Below, in pieces: positions 9,133 to 12,889 of a DNA stretch of 12,889 nt. The notes beneath the pieces were generated by a model. It had not been told where the DNA came from, did no database searches, and saw only the letters and a list, made by a program, of their open reading frames with translations. A program made the position numbers and the translations under genes. The DNA is taken from positions 1-12,889 of the forward strand of contig CAMFZA010000023.1 of the NCBI GenBank assembly GCA_946002345.1, in the 5' to 3' direction. The DNA comes from an uncultured Phascolarctobacterium sp. Lineage in GTDB: Bacteria > Bacillota > Negativicutes > Acidaminococcales > Acidaminococcaceae. Positions within the stretch are counted from its first letter, which is position 1, and every line of letters starts with the position of its first letter.

Positions 9133-9635
9133 TTATTATTACCTCCTGCAACCGCGAAAAAACGCCCCACGCCCACGCGCTCCAGTGCGCTCACCAGCAT
9201 AAAGCTGGCAATGCCGCTAATGCATTGACCAACCAAAAGGCTGGATGCCAAGAGCCAGTAGGGCAGGTTCAAAATGGGAGCCAACCATAGGGGCACGCAC
9301 AGTCCCGGCACAAAGGTTACAGCAAGCCACACAATCCAGTTGCCGCAGCCAGCTCGTTTTGCCAGCACGATGAGTCCGGTAGTGGCCACACCTACCAGAC
9401 CACCACCGATGATATCCGGCAAGCCCAGCCCACCCATGACGGTGTTGCTAATGACATTGGCTAAGCCAAAGGGGAGCACCAAAAAGGGGAAAAGGGCGCT
9501 AAGACCGTACAGGGCAGTAGCAATGCGAATCTGGTATTGTCCAAAGGCAAAGGTTTGGGTGCACAGCATCACCACGATATAGAGAGCTATGCACAGGGCA
9601 GAAAAAACTAGTTTTTGATTATTAATGTGTTGCAT
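9129..9635 (-). CDS. queT: QueT-type queuosine precursor ECF transporter substrate-binding subunit
   Basis: The product is a 168-residue, highly hydrophobic protein with about five to six membrane segments. The N-terminal half contains the block [20 protein letters not shown] (31-50) and [10 protein letters not shown] (55-64), which I recognise as the QueT (COG4708) family. QueT acts as the substrate-specific S component of an energy-coupling factor transporter and takes up preQ0 or preQ1, using shared EcfA/EcfT subunits encoded elsewhere. The ATG at 9633-9635 is chosen because AAGGAG lies 7 bp upstream; an upstream in-frame GTG at 9660-9662 would place that ribosome-binding site inside the gene. 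It overlaps queF by 4 bp. A preQ1-I type riboswitch with a terminator precedes it, so expression should fall when preQ1 is plentiful. Confidence 0.93.
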   Translation of the reverse strand: MQHINNQKLVFSALCIALYIVVMLCTQTFAFGQYQIRIATALYGLSALFPFLVLPFGLANVISNTVMGGLGLPDIIGGGLVGVATTGLIVLAKRAGCGNWIVWLAVTFVPGLCVPLWLAPILNLPYWLLASSLLVGQCISGIASFMLVSALERVGVGRFFAVAGGNNK

Positions 9636-9670
9636 GGTTTTGCTCCTTTCCAGCGTAAGCACAGGCGCAA

Positions 9671-9706
9671 TAAAAAAAGGATTTCGCTTCTACAGACGAA
9701 ATCCTT
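9671..9706 (-). terminator. Riboswitch-controlled terminator upstream of queT
   Basis: On the minus strand, AAGGATTTCG (9706-9697) pairs perfectly with CGAAATCCTT (9686-9677) around a 10-nt loop and runs into seven T (9678-9672). It lies between the preQ1 aptamer and the queT ribosome-binding site, so it acts as the expression platform. The loop and top of the 5' arm (9699-9690, TCGTCTGTAG) can instead pair with the aptamer tail CTACGGGCGA (9750-9741), giving a candidate antiterminator. Confidence 0.92.
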
Positions 9707-9744
9707 GCATTTCAAAATCATTACTGGCCAGCACCAGTAATCGC

Positions 9745-9784
9745 CCGTAGTTTTATTTTGAGACAGGATGGTTACGAACTGTCT
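9745..9784 (-). ncRNA. PreQ1-I type riboswitch aptamer
   Basis: Reading the minus strand, AGACAG (9784-9779) pairs with CTGTCT (9766-9761) to form P1 around a 12-nt loop that begins TTCGTAACC. An A-rich tail, CAAAATAAAACTACGG, follows. CGTA in the loop is complementary to TACG in the tail, giving the second stem of an H-type pseudoknot. This order of short P1, loop with TTC and TA, A-rich tail and CTA(C)GG end is the preQ1-I class layout. A 7-8 bp spacer hairpin (9720-9741) separates it from the terminator. The downstream genes queT and queF are exactly what this class usually controls, and a good promoter lies just upstream. The preference for preQ1 over preQ0 cannot be read from sequence alone. 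Confidence 0.88.
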
Positions 9785-9803
9785 GTTATGAAGTTACCGA
9801 ATT

Positions 9804-9832
9804 ATTATACACCAAAAGCGAAGCTTTGTCTA
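9804..9832 (-). promoter_or_regulatory. Sigma-A type promoter for the queT-queF operon
   Basis: On the minus strand, TAGACA (9827-9832; five of six to TTGACA) and a perfect TATAAT (9804-9809) are 17 bp apart. The start should fall near 9797, about a dozen nucleotides before the preQ1 aptamer. This gives a leader of roughly 160 nt. The -35 box lies only 12 bp after the stop codon of the preceding gene. Confidence 0.87.
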
Positions 9833-9844
9833 GGGAAAAATCCT

Positions 9845-10843
9845 TTAGCGTTCAGTGCGCACCTCATACCCCTTACCATCGGTAGTAATGGTAATGTTAC
9901 CGTGCTCAAAGGTTGTCAGCACCTTGGCACCAAGATGCTGCAGACTACCCACCACGTTCTTATTGGGATGATTATAAATTTCTCTATTGCCACAGCTAAT
10001 CAAGGCGTACTGGGGCTGCACCTTACTGATAAATTTATAAATGGAGGAGGTTTTGCTGCCGTGGTGCCCCACCTTCAGCACATCGGCCTTGAGGGCACTG
10101 CCATATTTTTGCTGCAAATAATCCTCTACTGGTGCTTCTGCATCACCTGTAAAGAGCATGGTAAATTGACCATAGTGCAGCTTCATAACGATGCTAGTAT
10201 TATTAAAGCGAGCCTTATCCTGCTTGCTTAAAAAGTCCCCTGGAGCCAGCACCTCAAAGTAGTACCCCTTGCCTAAGTCAACCTTGTCCCCGGCCTTGAG
10301 CACTCGATTATGATAGTGCCCTGCCCTGAGCTCTGTATTGAGCCACTGGGAAACAGCGTTACTGGGATTGGGCATGGCGTTGTCGTAAATATTGCTGACC
10401 TTATACTTACCGGCCAGCCATTTAATATTGCCCAAATGGTCCCCATGATGGTGGGAAATAATCACAGTATTGATTTTATCCACGCCCTCCTGCACACCGG
10501 CCTTGGCCAGTGCCATTTTCAAGGCAACACTGCCGCCATAGCCTAGCTTGTCCTTTTTATTATCGCCCACATCCACCATCACCTTGCGTTGACCATCCTC
10601 CAGCAGGATAGCATCACCCTGTCCCACATCCAGCAGGGTGATTCGCAGCTTGCCCGCAGGCAGGGCTCCCGTTGGGCTTCCGGAGCTGGAAGCAGAAGTG
10701 GTAGCTGCTGGCGTTGCTTTGCTCAGCTGCTGCTGTACCGCCGCCCGCACCGTTTCCTGGTGGGGCTCATAAAGCAACGTGTAAGCAAAGGTGGCAATAA
10801 TAAAGGCCACCAGCATTTGGATTACTAATTTAATTCTGCGCAT
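9845..10843 (-). CDS. Membrane-anchored ComEC-type metallo-beta-lactamase-fold hydrolase
   Basis: The 332-residue product starts with a short basic end and one membrane segment (about 5-25). An Ala/Ser/Thr/Pro-rich linker (about 41-64) leads into a metallo-beta-lactamase domain. Metal-site motifs are DVGQGDAILL (72-81), HHHGDH (131-136), TGDAE (232-236) and VGHHGS (258-263), with NHPN at 291-294. This matches the C-terminal hydrolase domain of ComEC/Rec2, but the large membrane channel part is absent, so it is a stand-alone form. The domain probably faces outside the cytoplasmic membrane. ComEC domains are linked to degrading one DNA strand during uptake; whether this protein cuts DNA or another phosphodiester is unknown. 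The ATG has AAGGTG 6 bp upstream. It follows the deacetylase gene by 68 bp and is probably in the same transcript. Confidence 0.88.
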   Translation of the reverse strand: MRRIKLVIQMLVAFIIATFAYTLLYEPHQETVRAAVQQQLSKATPAATTSASSSGSPTGALPAGKLRITLLDVGQGDAILLEDGQRKVMVDVGDNKKDKLGYGGSVALKMALAKAGVQEGVDKINTVIISHHHGDHLGNIKWLAGKYKVSNIYDNAMPNPSNAVSQWLNTELRAGHYHNRVLKAGDKVDLGKGYYFEVLAPGDFLSKQDKARFNNTSIVMKLHYGQFTMLFTGDAEAPVEDYLQQKYGSALKADVLKVGHHGSKTSSIYKFISKVQPQYALISCGNREIYNHPNKNVVGSLQHLGAKVLTTFEHGNITITTDGKGYEVRTER

Positions 10844-10911
10844 TTAAAGCACCTTGCTTTGCGAAAAAACTAGAACATGCAAGACATCCCATAAATACGG
10901 CGAAGGCTGGC

Positions 10912-11781
10912 TCAATAGCCGGCAAACACATCTCGCACAGGGTTAATATCAATACCCTTGGTTTGCAAAAAGCCGAAGAAATAGGCCTGCTCAAGGCGCC
11001 TTTTAAAGCCCTCCAGCCCATTGCCATCGTCAGCCACAGTCACCCGATACATCTCCATGGGTGCTTCCTTATATGTTGCCGAGGTGTTGAGGCCAATGTG
11101 CCCTGTCAAGGCGCGGTAAAAGCCATATTTTTGCGCTGCCTCGATAACTGTTTTATTATAGCTGCCATTGGGATAGGCCAAAGTGCGCACAATATAGCCA
11201 TCAAATTTCTTCTTCAGCCAATAACGGGAGGTATCCAGCTCCCACACTAAATATTTAGTATCAATTTTGGCCAAGGGAGCGTGACTATAGGTGTGGGAGC
11301 CAAGCTCCATGCCAGCGGCTAGCATGTCCTTGATTTCCGCCTCGTTCATATGGTCCTTGTCACCCATTTCCTTGTTGATGACAAAGAAGGAACCCTTGGC
11401 ATCATATTTTTGCATAATGGGCAGAGCAACGCTGCGATTATCCTTATAGCCATCGTCAAAGCTTAGGGCTACAAATTTGTCCACACTCTCGCCCTTTTCT
11501 AAGCGGTGAGCCAACTGCTCCACGCTGACGATGGTATAACCCTGCTCCTTCAGATAGCGCAGGTGCTCCTCAAAGAGCGCCGGCGGCATAATCAGGCTGC
11601 GAGGCCAGTCAGGCCCCTGTTCGTTTCCCACAGCGTGATACATCAAAATAGGAGCGCCTGTTTTGCGATAGGCAGCATATTCAGCTCGCCACTGCTCACC
11701 CTTAACCTGCCAAACCACGGCTCCTGCTACACAGACAAGCACCACCAGAGCCAGCAGGCCATATAATAGCTTTTTAATCAT
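10912..11781 (-). CDS. Membrane-anchored polysaccharide deacetylase (CE4/NodB family)
   Basis: This 289-residue protein has a basic start (MIKK) and one hydrophobic segment (about 5-24), so it is likely a signal-anchored enzyme outside the membrane. The CE4 domain shows MYHAV (48-52), the metal and base motif SFDDGYKD (107-114, D109/D110), the metal motif SHTYSH (162-167, H163 and H167) and RTLAYPNGSYN (199-209). Members remove N- or O-acetyl groups from peptidoglycan or other glycans; the substrate here cannot be told. The ATG overlaps the whiA stop as ATGA, which points to coupled translation. Being tied to whiA and yvcK, both linked to envelope and cell-division homeostasis in Bacillota, suggests a cell-wall role, but that is inference. 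Confidence 0.93.
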   Translation of the reverse strand: MIKKLLYGLLALVVLVCVAGAVVWQVKGEQWRAEYAAYRKTGAPILMYHAVGNEQGPDWPRSLIMPPALFEEHLRYLKEQGYTIVSVEQLAHRLEKGESVDKFVALSFDDGYKDNRSVALPIMQKYDAKGSFFVINKEMGDKDHMNEAEIKDMLAAGMELGSHTYSHAPLAKIDTKYLVWELDTSRYWLKKKFDGYIVRTLAYPNGSYNKTVIEAAQKYGFYRALTGHIGLNTSATYKEAPMEMYRVTVADDGNGLEGFKRRLEQAYFFGFLQTKGIDINPVRDVFAGY

Positions 11782-12713
11782 TCATCCTGCTCCAATTTCA
11801 AACCCATACCTACAGCCATCTCCTGCAGCTTTTTCAGGCGATGGTTAATGCCGGACTTGCCCAGTCCATTGGTAAACTCCATTAAATCGTTGAGAGAAAC
11901 ATCGGGATGGTCCAGGCGAATGCGAGCAATTTCCTGCAAATTAGGCTCCAGCTGACCAAGGCCACCATGCTCATCAATATACTTGATGCAGCGCACCTGG
12001 CGCACCGCCGCCTTCACCACCTTGTTTAAATTAGCAGTTTCACAATTCACAGCACGGTTCACATTATTGCGCATTTCCTTCACAATACGCACATTATCCA
12101 GTTCCATCATGGCATTATGCGCGCCGATAACGCTGAGAAAATTGATAATGCTTTCCCCATCCTTCAAATAGACGATGTACTCGTTTTTTCTATCCGTCAG
12201 CTTGGCCTTCAAAGAGAAGCTGTGCATAACCTTGATAATATTATGAGCGAAGGTTTCGTTGCTGGTTACCATTTCCAAATGATAGTCACTGGCCGGACGG
12301 CTGATACTGCCACCACCTAAAAAGGCACCCCGCAAATAGGCGCGCTTACAGTTATGCGTATTGAGCAGAGGATTCTTTAAATCGCCCTCCATACTCAAAA
12401 GCTGTAGCTCGTCCAATGTTTTAGCCACCTGGGGCGCAGGAATAACATGCACCTGATAGCGATTATTTTTTTTCAGACGCCGAGAACGGGTAATAACCAC
12501 CTCGGTCTGCACCTGATAATTATTTTTCAACATATGCAGCACGCGTCTTTCTAAAGCTTCATTTTCTGTGTAAAAGTGGATGCCCACTTTTAAACCGCGA
12601 ATAACAATTGCACCACTCATGCGCAAAAGACCTAAAAGCTCCGCCTTATCACCAGCGGCATCATTGGTCTCAACACGGGACAATTCATTTTTAACATCAT
12701 TAGAAAAAGACAT
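11778..12713 (-). CDS. whiA: DNA-binding protein WhiA
   Basis: WhiA is a conserved Gram-positive-lineage DNA-binding protein. It is a sporulation regulator in Streptomyces, and in Bacillus it affects cell division and chromosome segregation. The 311-residue product is the normal length. The start MSFSNDVKNEL, the early block ELLGLLRMSGAI (25-36) and KRAYLRGAFLGGGSI (123-137) belong to the degenerate LAGLIDADG homing-endonuclease-like domain. The C-terminal helix-turn-helix includes DVSLNDLMEFTNGLGKSGINHRLKKL (271-296). The ATG is preceded by AAGGAGG with a 6-bp spacer, a very strong ribosome-binding site. It follows yvcK by 28 bp, the classical order in Bacillota, and overlaps the deacetylase gene by 4 bp. 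Confidence 0.97.
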   Translation of the reverse strand: MSFSNDVKNELSRVETNDAAGDKAELLGLLRMSGAIVIRGLKVGIHFYTENEALERRVLHMLKNNYQVQTEVVITRSRRLKKNNRYQVHVIPAPQVAKTLDELQLLSMEGDLKNPLLNTHNCKRAYLRGAFLGGGSISRPASDYHLEMVTSNETFAHNIIKVMHSFSLKAKLTDRKNEYIVYLKDGESIINFLSVIGAHNAMMELDNVRIVKEMRNNVNRAVNCETANLNKVVKAAVRQVRCIKYIDEHGGLGQLEPNLQEIARIRLDHPDVSLNDLMEFTNGLGKSGINHRLKKLQEMAVGMGLKLEQDE

Positions 12714-12741
12714 GGGCCTCCTCCTTTCTGTTGGTTAATTC

Positions 12742-12889
12742 TTATTGTTGCTCCTCCTGCTGCTTCATCTTGCGCATACCCTGCCGCATGAAGAAGTAGT
12801 CAAAGAATTGCATGCCACGACCAAAAAGACGCAGGCGATAAATTAAGGCAATTAGCACCCTTGCCAGCTTGCGAGGGTCATGGCGCACT
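12742..12889 (-). CDS. yvcK: YvcK/CofD-like gluconeogenesis factor, C-terminal end
   Basis: Only the last 48 or so residues are visible; the gene continues beyond the right edge. The visible part starts VRHDPRKLARVLIALIYRL, resembling the RHD-K end of YvcK proteins, and then carries a basic, Gln/Glu-rich tail ending KQQEEQQ. The position immediately upstream of whiA on the same strand is the usual place for yvcK, which supports the call. YvcK binds UDP-GlcNAc and is needed for growth on gluconeogenic carbon sources and for normal cell-wall synthesis in Bacillus. The tail looks longer than in B. subtilis. Confidence is limited by the short fragment. Confidence 0.72.
   Translation of the reverse strand, partial: VRHDPRKLARVLIALIYRLRLFGRGMQFFDYFFMRQGMRKMKQQEEQQ

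Noticed and set aside
9633..9662. Upstream GTG start for queT adding nine residues
   Set aside because: The AAGGAG ribosome-binding site for the ATG at 9635 would be coding, and the extension overlaps the end of the leader region.
10844..10911. T-rich run in the deacetylase-hydrolase gap as a terminator or promoter
   Set aside because: No stem precedes the six T, and no -10 box lies at the right distance from the nearby TTGCAT.

Overview
This window looks like a piece of a Bacillota chromosome. My best guess is a Negativicutes-type gut bacterium, perhaps Acidaminococcaceae. That guess rests on the yvcK-whiA gene pair, protein flavour, base composition and the style of the intergenic repeat; no marker gene proves it. 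Almost everything is core or housekeeping content. I see no phage, transposase, CRISPR array, tRNA or rRNA. All complete genes lie on the minus strand. Only the 3' part of a cytosine-permease-like gene, at the left edge, is on the plus strand.

Layout in minus-strand transcription order (right to left): (1) The C-terminal end of yvcK, then whiA, a membrane-anchored polysaccharide deacetylase (4-bp ATGA overlap with whiA) and a membrane-anchored stand-alone ComEC-type metallo-beta-lactamase-fold protein. (2) A promoter, a preQ1-I type riboswitch with a clear terminator and a predicted antiterminator, then queT and queF overlapping by 4 bp. This is a queuosine-precursor uptake and reduction operon, closed by a terminator at 8527-8560. 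(3) A strong promoter with a LexA-like site just upstream, driving uvrB, then a 185-bp palindromic intergenic element, then uvrA and uvrC (4-bp overlap) and yaaA. (4) A hairpin terminator at 588-620 between the convergent yaaA and the permease gene.

How the genes work together: UvrA, UvrB and UvrC form the complete nucleotide-excision-repair incision system, encoded side by side, with the peroxide-stress protein YaaA downstream. That suggests a DNA-damage and oxidative-stress neighbourhood. QueT probably imports preQ0/preQ1, and QueF reduces preQ0 to preQ1. The leader RNA can sense preQ1 and stop transcription before queT.

I did not find a wholly new biological system. The most informative non-coding signals are the riboswitch with its mutually exclusive pairings (9671-9784), the inverted-repeat element that fills the uvrB-uvrA gap (6158-6342), and the dyad and LexA-like signals around the uvrB promoter (8428-8503).
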